Source of the DNA: Clostridia bacterium
GTDB lineage: Bacteria; Bacillota; Clostridia; Oscillospirales; CAG-272
Assembly: GCA_017464805.1 (NCBI GenBank)
Contig: JAFTYE010000001.1
Coordinates: forward strand, 1-64,000
Length of the DNA stretch: 64,000 nucleotides
Reading direction: 5' to 3'
In this document: one piece after another, positions 57,544 to 64,000 of the stretch
Layout of the letters: every line of letters starts with the position of its first letter
How positions within the stretch are numbered: position 1 is the first letter of the stretch
Translations under genes and position numbers: made by a program
Notes under the pieces: generated by a model
The model's input: only the letters and a program-made list of their open reading frames with translations
Told to the model about the DNA's origin: nothing
Database searches by the model: none

Positions 57544-57824
57544 AATTCCTTTTCCTTTGTTTTTTCTTGTTCCTCGTCCGGCCTCACCGTGATCGGCACG
57601 CGCTTCGGCCTCTTCGGCGGTACGGGATCATAACCCGGACGGCCAAAGGGATTGCAACGCATAAGTCGCCACACCGTTAATCCAAATCCCACGAAAAACC
57701 CGCGCGTCTCGAATGCCTCGAGTGCATAAGCGGAGCAGGATGGGGTAAACCTGCAACAGCGCGGCTTGAGGGGGGAAATGAATTTGCGGTAAAAACGGAT
57801 AAGTCCGATGAACAGATATTTCAC
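57540..57824 (-). CDS. yidD: Membrane protein insertion efficiency factor YidD
   Basis: A 94-residue YidD with the family sequence I-R-F-Y-R-K-F-I-S-P near 10-18, C-R-F-T-P-S-C-S-x-Y-A near 24-34 and C-N-P-F-G-x-P-G-Y-D-P-V-P near 57-68. The C-terminal 25 residues are highly charged. The start overlaps the rnpA stop by four bases. It helps YidC-dependent insertion. Confidence 0.95.
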   Translation of the reverse strand: MKYLFIGLIRFYRKFISPLKPRCCRFTPSCSAYALEAFETRGFFVGFGLTVWRLMRCNPFGRPGYDPVPPKRPKRVPITVRPDEEQEKTKEKEL

Positions 57825-58198
57825 GATGCGATCATCCCAAGCTGCGTAAAGGCGGAGAAAAGATCCTTCGCAAGCTCGGTCGATTTCATGGTCACGGCAG
57901 CCTCACGCGCGGCGATCACCAAGAGAAACCCCGTCTTCACGCGTACCTCGCGTGCTACTTGGCGGTATGCCTCGCGCAGAATGCGCTTGGTGCGGTTGCG
58001 CGCTACGGCTCCGCCCAGCTTTTTGGTAACGGTCAGACCGATGCGGTTCACCTTGACCCTTTGCGGATGTGCGCGGCGGAGTCGCTCTGCCGCATAGTCG
58101 GGCAGAATATACACCGCAACGCTGCGGGTAACGGCCCGCCTGCCCTTGGAATATGCCTTGGCATACAGATGATTTTCGCAGATTGCTCTGAATTTCAA
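57821..58198 (-). CDS. rnpA: Ribonuclease P protein component
   Basis: A 125-residue RnpA with the RNR motif R-N-R-T-K-R-I-L-R-E-A-Y-R near 68-80 and basic K-V-N-R-I-G-L-T-V-T-K-K-L-G strand. With RNase P RNA (not in this window) it processes tRNA 5' ends. The start has AGGTGAAAAGG upstream. The spacing to rpmH (119 bases) is longer than usual and contains an attenuator-like hairpin. Confidence 0.95.
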   Translation of the reverse strand: MKFRAICENHLYAKAYSKGRRAVTRSVAVYILPDYAAERLRRAHPQRVKVNRIGLTVTKKLGGAVARNRTKRILREAYRQVAREVRVKTGFLLVIAAREAAVTMKSTELAKDLFSAFTQLGMIAS

Positions 58199-58221
58199 TC
58201 CTTTTCACCTGCCTCGATAAT

Positions 58222-58261
58222 AAAGCAAAACCCCGATAAGACACGTCGCGTGATTATCGGG
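58222..58261 (-). terminator. Attenuator-like hairpin between rpmH and rnpA
   Basis: CCCGATAA (58232-58239) pairs with TTATCGGG (58254-58261) around an inner CACG/CGTG stem; leftward the stem is followed by TTTTGCTTTA. A second palindrome (GTCACCC-GGGTGAC, 58273-58287) lies next to it. Partial termination here would keep rnpA far below rpmH. Confidence 0.65.
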
Positions 58262-58317
58262 AGTTTGATATTGTCACCCCGGGTGACGTTTGAAAAAGCA
58301 AAGCGGTCGCTTGACAA

Positions 58318-58452
58318 TCAATAAGTGAGCTGAGCTCTTCCCTTTGCGCGTCTTCTCTTAAGAACCTTTCTACCGTTGGCGGTAGCCATTCTCTTGCGGA
58401 AGCCATGCTCTTTTTTTCTCTGACGTTTCTTGGGCTGATAAGTTCTGATCAT
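58318..58452 (-). CDS. rpmH: 50S ribosomal protein L34
   Basis: A 44-residue L34 starting [14 protein letters not shown] with the conserved H-G-F-R-K-R-M end-to-middle segment and [16 protein letters not shown] precedes the ATG at 58452; further in-frame start options upstream lack a ribosome site. It is the first gene of the rpmH-rnpA-yidD-yidC-jag-mnmE unit. Confidence 0.97.
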   Translation of the reverse strand: MIRTYQPKKRQRKKEHGFRKRMATANGRKVLKRRRAKGRAQLTY

Positions 58453-58531
58453 AGCAAAGATCCCTCCTTTATATTTGAATGCCGCGGCTAAAACCGCGAC
58501 TACGCGGCATATTCCCAATAAGGCACGCTAT

Positions 58532-58560
58532 ATTATACCAATAAATTCACCAAATGTCAA
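58532..58560 (-). promoter_or_regulatory. Consensus sigma-A promoter of rpmH
   Basis: On the minus strand: TTGACA (58555-58560), 17-base spacer, TATAAT (58532-58537). No DnaA boxes were seen around it. Confidence 0.92.
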
Positions 58561-58603
58561 TAGAAAAAGCAAAAAAATATCCCTCTTTGCCATCAAAAAC
58601 CGA

Positions 58604-58646
58604 AAAAAGAGAACCGAGCGCAGATTCATGTGCTCGGTTCTCTTTT
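58604..58646 (-). terminator. Terminator of the exonuclease gene
   Basis: A 15-bp stem (58605-58619 with 58632-58646) and a leftward T run; the exonuclease stop codon begins within the outer arm. Confidence 0.85.
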
Positions 58647-59644
58647 CATTCCACCGGAGTGGAAGAGGGATCCGCGACTTCTTTTTTAGCTTCCCCCGCC
58701 GATTTCTGGGAACGGCGCGGGCGGCGACGGCGTGCGGTAGCGGATTCCTTCAGTCGCCTTTTGTAGTCCTTCTCGCTCGCCTCGTCGGCGGCAAGAATGG
58801 TGCATTTTGCGCGCCAGGTGCCGTTGAAATTGCGGACAAGGCGCAGCCGGAGAAAGGACTTGCCATGCTGCGGGCAAGACAGGAGTACGGAGTAGCGTTG
58901 ACCCTTGGAGTGCAGCATCTTGTCAAGCGGTGTAAGAGGCTCGGAACAGAACGGGCATACGGGGGCGGTCACGGTCTTGTGCTTCAGAATGTCCTCGGGG
59001 GTAGGGAAGCCTCTCTCGCCCGCATCGGCATCGCCGATCACAAGAGAAAAGAGCTCCTCGCCCTGTCTTTCGTCGTAGGCGGCGACTCCCTTGGCCACGT
59101 CCAACCGCTGTGCCACGAGTGCCGTAAAATAGGCGTCGTTGAGCGCATCGTGGGCGGGCAGGGTCTGCTCGATGCCGAAATGCTCCATAGCAAACTCCAG
59201 GGAGCGTTGCGTCTTACTGTTGTCGGTCTGGCGGCCAAAGATCTTTTGCAGATCGTACACGCGGTGCAGCCACGTGCCGTCCAGATGATGCGCGCGCAAA
59301 TTGTCCTCCAGCATCGGAATGTCGTCGGGTCCCCAAGTCAAGAAAGCAAAATCCTCGCCACACCATTTTTCAAAGCGCTCGATTGCCTCGGGCAGGGGGG
59401 TGCCGTGATCCAGCATCGTTTGGGTGATGCCGGTCAGGCGCATGACGTGCCGTTGGATGCTTTTGAAAAATTTGGGCTTAACCGTGATGCGGTAGCTGCC
59501 GATGATGTTGAGGTCGTCGTCCAGCTTGACCGCGCCGATCTGAATTACCTCGCCGCGCAGGCGGCATTCCAGTCGCTTTTGCACGGCCAATGCCTTTTGC
59601 GCGTACGCTTGATTCCACTCCAGGTCGAGTGAAATGTAATTCAT
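58646..59644 (-). CDS. DEDDh 3'-5' exonuclease (KapD-like) with C-terminal zinc finger
   Basis: A 332-residue protein. The exonuclease domain (1-200) has D-L-E-W-N at 7-11 (first two acidic ligands), a mid-domain L-T-W-G-P-D-D-I-P and the H-D-A-L-N-D-A-Y motif near 164-171. This matches the KapD/ERI-1-like branch. The C-terminal part has C-P-F-C...C-P-Q-H-G, a probable zinc finger, and a very basic Arg/Lys-rich tail of 40 residues that could bind nucleic acid. Its substrate (DNA or RNA) is not known. The start at 59644 fits the family N terminus; the ribosome site is weak. Confidence 0.85.
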   Translation of the reverse strand: MNYISLDLEWNQAYAQKALAVQKRLECRLRGEVIQIGAVKLDDDLNIIGSYRITVKPKFFKSIQRHVMRLTGITQTMLDHGTPLPEAIERFEKWCGEDFAFLTWGPDDIPMLEDNLRAHHLDGTWLHRVYDLQKIFGRQTDNSKTQRSLEFAMEHFGIEQTLPAHDALNDAYFTALVAQRLDVAKGVAAYDERQGEELFSLVIGDADAGERGFPTPEDILKHKTVTAPVCPFCSEPLTPLDKMLHSKGQRYSVLLSCPQHGKSFLRLRLVRNFNGTWRAKCTILAADEASEKDYKRRLKESATARRRRPRRSQKSAGEAKKEVADPSSTPVE

Positions 59645-59731
59645 CGCTTCGCTTCTTTCTTCGATTTGTGCATAACACAAAAAACATTATATCACATCGC
59701 ACCCCCACTTTCAAGGGGTTTTTGAAAAAAG

Positions 59732-59756
59732 AGGACAAGCGACCCTTGTCCTTTTT
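59732..59756. terminator. Isolated terminator-like hairpin in the exonuclease/glnN divergent region
   Basis: GGACAAG (59733-59739) and CTTGTCC (59745-59751) with A and T runs on both sides. Both flanking genes start away from it, so it ends no annotated transcript. It could insulate the two promoters or end an unrecognised short RNA. Confidence 0.5.
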
Positions 59757-59767
59757 CGGCCACCGTC

Positions 59768-59796
59768 TTGACAAATATCCGAAAATAGTCTATAAT
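59768..59796 (+). promoter_or_regulatory. Consensus sigma-A promoter of the type III glutamine synthetase
   Basis: TTGACA (59768-59773), 17-base spacer, TATAAT (59791-59796). Confidence 0.92.
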
Positions 59797-59840
59797 ACTT
59801 TTATTAGAGTACTTTATGAAAGCTTGACAGGAGAGCACTT

Positions 59841-61937
59841 ATGGAAAATGCGAAGAACATTCCCGAGATGTTTGGCTGTATGGTGTTTGGTGACAGTGCC
59901 ATGCGGGAGCACCTGCCCGAGGAGGTGTACGCCACGCTACGTCGCACCATTCGCCGCGGCGCTCCGCTGGATATCGAGATCGCCAACCCCGTAGCCGATG
60001 CCATGAAGGCATGGGCGATCGAGCGTGGGGCGACCCACTATTCGCATTGGTTCCAGCCCTTGACCGGCATCACCGCTGAAAAGCACGACAGCTTTATTGA
60101 GCCCGCCTCCGACGGGCAGATCATCATGAAGTTTTCGGGCAAGTCGCTTGTGCGCGGCGAGTCGGACGCCTCCTCTTTCCCGAACGGCGGCCTGCGCGCG
60201 ACCTTTGAGGCGCGCGGCTACACTGCCTGGGACCCCACCTCGCCCGCCTTCGTGCGTGACAGCACCCTGTATATCCCTACTGTGTTCTGCTCGCTTGGTG
60301 GTGACACGCTGGACAAAAAGACCCCCTTGCTTCGCTCGGTTGAGTGCCTGCGCAATTCCGCCAGACGCCTCATGACTCTGTTTGGCAAGACCGATATCGG
60401 CACCATCAACCCCACCGTCGGTGCCGAGCAGGAATATTTCCTCATCCCCGAGGAGCTGTTCCGCCAGCGTCTGGACCTTCGCCTGTGCGGCAGAACCCTG
60501 TTCGGTGCCCGCCCGCCCAAGGCACAGGAGCTTGGCGACCACTACTTCGGTGCGATCAAGCCCCGCGTCAAGGCCTTCATGGAGGAGCTGGACGAGGAGC
60601 TTTGGAAGCTTGGCATCATGGCCAAGACCGAGCATAACGAAGCAGCCCCCTGTCAGCACGAGCTGGCCCCCATCTTCTGCACCACCAACACCGCCTGCGA
60701 CCACAACCAGCTCACCATGGAAATGATGAAGCGCGTGGCCACCAAGCACGGCCTCGTCTGCCTGCTTCACGAAAAGCCCTTTGCCTACATCAACGGCTCG
60801 GGCAAGCATAACAACTGGTCGATCTCTACCTCACACGGCATCAACCTCATGGATCCCGGTGATTCTCCTGCGGATAACGCGCAATTCCTTTTGGTGCTGA
60901 CCTCCATGATCGCGGCCGTGGACGAATATGCCGACCTGCTCCGCATTTCGGTTGCGGAGGCAGGCAACGACCACCGCCTTGGTGCGGGCGAAGCACCCCC
61001 CGCCATCATCTCCGTCTTCCTCGGTGACGAGCTGACCGAGATTCTGGATTGCCTCGCGGAGGGCCGTCCCTATACCAAGCACGACAACGGCAACCTCGAT
61101 ATCGGTGCCAGCGTCCTGCCCAAGCTTCCCAAGGACAACACCGACCGTAACCGCACCTCGCCCTTCGCCTTCACGGGCAACAAGTTTGAGTTCCGTATGC
61201 TTGGCTCGGGTGCCTCGATCGCGGATGCCAATACCGTTCTCAATACGATTGCCTCGGAAATGCTCGACCGTATCTCCGACCGCCTGGAAAAGACCGGTGA
61301 CTTCAAGGCCGAGGTCAAGGCCATCGTGTCCGAAATGTACCGCGACCACCGCCGCGTGGTCTTCAACGGCAACGGATACGGCGAGGAATGGGTGAAGGAA
61401 GCCGAAGAGCGAGGCCTGCACAATTTCCCGACTGCCGCCGAGGCTGTGCCGCACCTCGTGGATGCTGAAAACGTCACCCTGTTTGAAAAGCACGGCATCT
61501 TCACGGCCACCGAGCTGCAATCCCGTTGCGATATTATGCTGGAAATGATCGCCAAAACCATTGCCATTGAGGCAAGTACCATGCTGGACATGGCGAAAAA
61601 GGATATCCGTCCCGCTATCCTCTTCTATGCCGACTCGCTGGCTGCGGGCATGGCTCGCCGCAAAAAGCTGTCCGTTTCCACCATCTCGCGTGCGGAAAAG
61701 GAAACGCTTTCTCGACTGACCGCCATCGGTGATGAGATCTACGACGCTATCGCTGCGCTGGAAGAAAAGGCCGCCGCAGCTGCCGCGACCGAGAACCTCG
61801 CCGCCCGAGCCCTCGCGTACAGTCGCGACGTCCGCGCCGCCATGACGGCACTTCGCACCGCCGCCGACACCGCCGAAGCACTGGTTTCGCGTGACATTTG
61901 GCCTTTCCCGTCCTATACGGATATCCTGTTCTATTAA
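59841..61937 (+). CDS. glnN: Glutamine synthetase type III
   Basis: A 698-residue GSIII, much longer than the ~450-residue GSI. Family sequences include T-H-Y-S-H-W-F-Q-P near 60, G-A-E-Q-E-Y-F near 193-199 (metal-binding Glu), N-N-W-S near 326 and the C-terminal helical extension special to type III. It makes glutamine from glutamate, ammonia and ATP in the cytoplasm. AGGAGAG precedes the ATG. It is monocistronic, with its own consensus promoter and terminator. Confidence 0.97.
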   Translation: MENAKNIPEMFGCMVFGDSAMREHLPEEVYATLRRTIRRGAPLDIEIANPVADAMKAWAIERGATHYSHWFQPLTGITAEKHDSFIEPASDGQIIMKFSGKSLVRGESDASSFPNGGLRATFEARGYTAWDPTSPAFVRDSTLYIPTVFCSLGGDTLDKKTPLLRSVECLRNSARRLMTLFGKTDIGTINPTVGAEQEYFLIPEELFRQRLDLRLCGRTLFGARPPKAQELGDHYFGAIKPRVKAFMEELDEELWKLGIMAKTEHNEAAPCQHELAPIFCTTNTACDHNQLTMEMMKRVATKHGLVCLLHEKPFAYINGSGKHNNWSISTSHGINLMDPGDSPADNAQFLLVLTSMIAAVDEYADLLRISVAEAGNDHRLGAGEAPPAIISVFLGDELTEILDCLAEGRPYTKHDNGNLDIGASVLPKLPKDNTDRNRTSPFAFTGNKFEFRMLGSGASIADANTVLNTIASEMLDRISDRLEKTGDFKAEVKAIVSEMYRDHRRVVFNGNGYGEEWVKEAEERGLHNFPTAAEAVPHLVDAENVTLFEKHGIFTATELQSRCDIMLEMIAKTIAIEASTMLDMAKKDIRPAILFYADSLAAGMARRKKLSVSTISRAEKETLSRLTAIGDEIYDAIAALEEKAAAAAATENLAARALAYSRDVRAAMTALRTAADTAEALVSRDIWPFPSYTDILFY

Positions 61938-61945
61938 ATAACAAG

Positions 61946-61979
61946 ATCCCCCGGGCTCTGCGCGGGGGATTTCTTCTTT
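61946..61979 (+). terminator. Terminator of glnN
   Basis: ATCCCCCG (61946-61953) pairs with CGGGGGAT (61963-61970), followed by TTCTTCTTT. Confidence 0.82.
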
Positions 61980-62003
61980 GCTTTCCCTTTTGGGGAAGCC
62001 TTC

Positions 62004-62022
62004 GGGCGAGCAATGTTCGCCC
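62004..62022. repeat. Palindromic GGGCGA-N7-TCGCCC unit, REP-like candidate
   Basis: GGGCGA (62004-62009) and TCGCCC (62017-62022) flank a seven-base loop in the space between two converging terminators. Similar short GC-rich palindromes recur in intergenic regions of many bacteria. Only one copy was noticed here, so this is a weak call. Confidence 0.35.
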
Positions 62023-62034
62023 CTGCAAAACGAC

Positions 62035-62072
62035 ATAAAAATGGGGCGCGCGGGAGGGGATTCGCACGCCCC
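62035..62072 (-). terminator. Terminator of the XRE-S24 regulator gene
   Basis: GGGGCGCGCG (62043-62052) pairs with CGCACGCCCC (62063-62072) with one G-T, followed leftward by ATTTTTAT. Confidence 0.8.
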
Positions 62073-62088
62073 AAGGGAGAACAATCGG

Positions 62089-62835
62089 TCAGACCGCAAT
62101 GCGGCGGCGGCGCATACGGCCGATCACTTTACCGCAACAGCGAAATTCCGCAAAATTCTCAATGCAAATATCTTGATAGGCGGGGTTCAGCGAACGCAGA
62201 TATTCCCCGATAAATCGCTTGAAGTATCCCTCGCCGTCCGCGATGAAGATGCCCAGATCTCCGATCTCCACGCGATCCTGGCGGCGCACAAGCAGAATGT
62301 CACCCTCGGTGAACTTCGGTTCCATGCTGTTGCCGCTTACGCGCAGGGCAAAGTCCGCGCCAAGCGAAGCCTTGGTGGCACGCACCTCGATATTCTCGCA
62401 ATAATGATCGTCCAGCTGAACACCCATACCGGCTGATACGGGAAGCATATACAGGGGAAGGGACACCATGCGGATATCCTCGGCCACGTCTTCTGCGGCG
62501 TTTGTGTCCACGGAGCCGTATTGGGACAGGTGCTTGTCCATGACGGTTTCGACCAGCTCGCGTCCGTTTTGGTCCAGCCGGCGGTACTTGCCGATCACGC
62601 GACGCTCATCCTTGTCAAGCGTGTCGGTCAGATGATCCTCGCCATCTAGCAAACGCCCAATCGGGCAGTCAAAGGCCGCCGCAATGGCCAGTGCCACGGA
62701 GAGCTTCGGCTCTACCGTGATGCCTGCCAGGATCTTGTTCAGCGTGCCGAGCGGCACACCACTTTCGCGGCTCAACTGCTCGCTTGTTATGCCCCGCTCG
62801 TTTTTCAGTGCCGTGACCCGTTCTGCAAAGCTCAT
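62089..62835 (-). CDS. XRE-type regulator with S24 (LexA-like) self-cleaving domain
   Basis: A 248-residue regulator. The N-terminal XRE helix-turn-helix is at about 1-60 (T-S-E-Q-L-S-R-E-S-G-V-P-L-G-T-L-N-K-I). A C-terminal S24 peptidase domain has a cleavage-type Ala-Gly in P-V-S-A-G-M-G near 134, the nucleophile Ser in V-S-G-N-S-M-E-P near 168 and the general-base Lys in Y-F-K-R-F near 206. Such proteins are cleaved in response to RecA or metabolic signals, like phage cI repressors and HdiR. It is not LexA itself, which has a winged-helix N terminus. GAAGGAG precedes the ATG. Confidence 0.9.
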   Translation of the reverse strand: MSFAERVTALKNERGITSEQLSRESGVPLGTLNKILAGITVEPKLSVALAIAAAFDCPIGRLLDGEDHLTDTLDKDERRVIGKYRRLDQNGRELVETVMDKHLSQYGSVDTNAAEDVAEDIRMVSLPLYMLPVSAGMGVQLDDHYCENIEVRATKASLGADFALRVSGNSMEPKFTEGDILLVRRQDRVEIGDLGIFIADGEGYFKRFIGEYLRSLNPAYQDICIENFAEFRCCGKVIGRMRRRRIAV

Positions 62836-62861
62836 GGTGTTCTCCTTCTGATTTTGTCGGT

Positions 62862-62934
62862 TGTGGAAAGATTATACCACATGTTTTTTGATTTGTAAAG
62901 GGGTTTTTGAAAAATATTTTCCAAAAATGGAAAA
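62862..62934 (-). promoter_or_regulatory. Promoter and candidate operators of the XRE-S24 gene
   Basis: On the minus strand: TTTACA (62894-62899), 17-base spacer, TATAAT (62871-62876). An inverted repeat TGTGG-N10-CCACA (62862-62866, 62877-62881) overlaps the -10, and TTTTCCA-N4-TGGAAAA (62917-62934) lies upstream of the -35. Both are plausible self-repression sites. Confidence 0.6.
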
Positions 62935-62971
62935 ATGCCACGCGGTGCGTTGTCCTGCACCGCGTGGCATT
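62930..62971 (-). terminator. Terminator of the zinc-ribbon membrane protein gene
   Basis: A perfect 15-bp stem (62934-62948 with 62957-62971), followed leftward by TTTTT, directly after the gene's stop. Confidence 0.85.
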
Positions 62972-62974
62972 GTT

Positions 62975-64000
62975 TTAGTAATAGTAGGTTACATTGCCGC
63001 CAAGCGACATCAGACCCGTGATGATGAGGCCGAGCAGGGCTATGCCGCCTGCCACGAGCAGGGCAATCTTCCATGCTGAGACAGGGAACTTACCTGCCGT
63101 TTTGCCCGTTTCGCCGTTAACCATGAACTGATAGGTTTTGTTATGATACCGATAAGAGGCGAGCCACAGGGGGAGCAAGATATGCTTGAACTTGACGTCC
63201 GTATAGTGATGGTCGTAGCGCATGCCGCGGTAGGTATCGTAGCCGAGGGTGGATTCCACATGCGCCTCCATCCGCCGCTCCATCACGCGCCGCACCTCGG
63301 TAAAGCCCTCGCCCAGTCCCACGCTGTACCGCTCCGCAAAGAAACCGGCCAGATATGCGGGATTATACACATTCAGAACGCAAAGGCTGAACGGCTCTAC
63401 CTTGGACAGGAGCGCGCGGTCTACCTTTTTGGTTGCGGGACAGGGAAGGTTGTCAAAATCCAGATGCCTGTGCCCGCTGACAGGGTACCAATCGATGCGT
63501 GTGCGCGTGCGTGTTTGGGTCTTGCCGTTGACGCGTACCGTATAGGTCTCGATACGCCGTTCACCGCCAAAGCCCGAGAAATCAGTCGAAAGGGAAGCAT
63601 CAAAGGTGAAATACGGAATGTACATGCCCTGCATCTCGGGGGCGAGAGCCGCTTTTTTGAATTTGCGTGGGGCGAGCCATTGCTTTTTGACCCACGCGGC
63701 AAAGGAGGCGTGCGCCTGCGGCTCGGAGATGCGGAAGGGGATCATTGTTTCGGGGGAGATTACCTTTTCGTCCTTCGGTGCCTCGGTGACGTAATGCGAG
63801 CCGCAGAACGGACAGGTTGCCGTTACCTTGGCTGCGCCCATCACGGTGTCCGCGCCGCAGGAGGGACAGGTCAGCACCACCTGACCGTATTCTTCCCAGA
63901 CGGGGGCAGAATAGGCATCCTCTTCGGGGAAGTACAGGTATTCGGGGGCTTCCTTTGCTTCGCTTTTAATCTCTTCCTCACTTTGGCAATATGCACAAAA
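62975..64000 (-). CDS. Zinc-ribbon membrane-anchored protein (5' end outside window)
   Basis: The minus-strand frame is open to the window edge, so the N terminus is missing. At least 341 residues are seen. The N-terminal part holds three C-x-x-C units: C-A-Y-C next to the edge, then C-P-S-C and C-P-F-C, giving zinc ribbons. A middle soluble domain includes R-I-D-W-Y-P-V-S-G near the centre, and a single C-terminal membrane segment (A-L-L-V-A-G-G-I-A-L-L-G) ends the protein. Similar proteins are often labelled as PriA-like or TFIIB-type zinc proteins, without functional support. Function unknown. Confidence 0.8.
   Translation of the reverse strand, partial: FCAYCQSEEEIKSEAKEAPEYLYFPEEDAYSAPVWEEYGQVVLTCPSCGADTVMGAAKVTATCPFCGSHYVTEAPKDEKVISPETMIPFRISEPQAHASFAAWVKKQWLAPRKFKKAALAPEMQGMYIPYFTFDASLSTDFSGFGGERRIETYTVRVNGKTQTRTRTRIDWYPVSGHRHLDFDNLPCPATKKVDRALLSKVEPFSLCVLNVYNPAYLAGFFAERYSVGLGEGFTEVRRVMERRMEAHVESTLGYDTYRGMRYDHHYTDVKFKHILLPLWLASYRYHNKTYQFMVNGETGKTAGKFPVSAWKIALLVAGGIALLGLIITGLMSLGGNVTYYY

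Noticed and set aside
58453..58645. oriC next to rpmH
   Set aside because: No DnaA boxes and no dnaA; only a promoter and a terminator are present.
62089..62835. LexA
   Set aside because: The S24 half fits, but the N terminus is an XRE helix-turn-helix, not the winged helix of LexA.

Overview
The window looks like chromosome of a spore-forming, low-GC-lineage but moderately GC-rich anaerobe of the class Clostridia, probably an uncultured gut or rumen member. The evidence is a complete spoIIA operon (spoIIAA-spoIIAB-sigF), groESL under a perfect CIRCE element, near-consensus sigma-A promoters (TTGACA-17-TATAAT, many times), strong AGGAGG-type ribosome sites, folate and flavin ECF transporters under THF and FMN riboswitches, BspA-like leucine-rich lipoproteins, an SLH-domain surface protein, a TAXI-type TRAP transporter and a type III glutamine synthetase. 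No rRNA, tRNA, CRISPR array, insertion sequence or prophage was seen. The species cannot be named from the sequence alone.

Layout. 1-5116: the tail of an Asn/Gln/Lys-rich protein, then a four-gene operon (Dabb protein, EamA exporter, PcrA helicase, PfkB-type sugar-phosphate kinase) preceded by a ~300-nt leader closed by a 23-bp inverted repeat. 5115-9472 (minus): MsmX/UgpC-type ABC ATPase, then an HPr-kinase-like protein, a PqqD-like protein, an AI-2E-family membrane protein and an MBL-fold hydrolase. 9588-12541 (minus): RsuA-family pseudouridine synthase and Tex. 12571-13356: THF riboswitch and FolT. 13365-16603 (minus): GtrA with a leucine-rich-repeat lipoprotein, and an SLH protein. 16602-21191: TAXI-TRAP uptake operon, and a divergent LysR regulator read from a shared symmetric promoter. 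21187-24098 (minus): GH78-like glycosidase with an RpiB-type isomerase. 24122-29586 (minus): groESL, the spoIIA operon, a small membrane protein and prfB. 29643-32314: DUF1858, trmK, NIF3-like, EamA. 32315-33300: decayed locus with two gene remnants. 33305-35188: metallophosphoesterase lipoprotein. 35310-50902: rpoB-rpoC, a TetR/lipoprotein pair, then rpsL-rpsG-fusA-tuf. 50922-51767: FMN riboswitch and RibU. 51769-54275: second leucine-rich lipoprotein with an RNHCP zinc protein, and a small secreted/membrane protein. 54269-58560 (minus): rpmH-rnpA-yidD-yidC-jag-mnmE. 58604-61979: DEDDh exonuclease and divergent type III glutamine synthetase. 62035-64000 (minus): XRE-S24 regulator and a truncated zinc-ribbon membrane protein.

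Most genes are core functions. The less ordinary parts are regulatory: a 32-bp inverted repeat that forms two fully overlapping, opposed sigma-A promoters between the TRAP operon and its LysR gene; the long self-paired leader before the first operon; a perfect 24-bp palindrome over the TetR promoter; zero-loop terminator palindromes that contain the stop codons of the genes they end; and an orphan HPr-kinase-like/PqqD pair without a recognisable peptide substrate.
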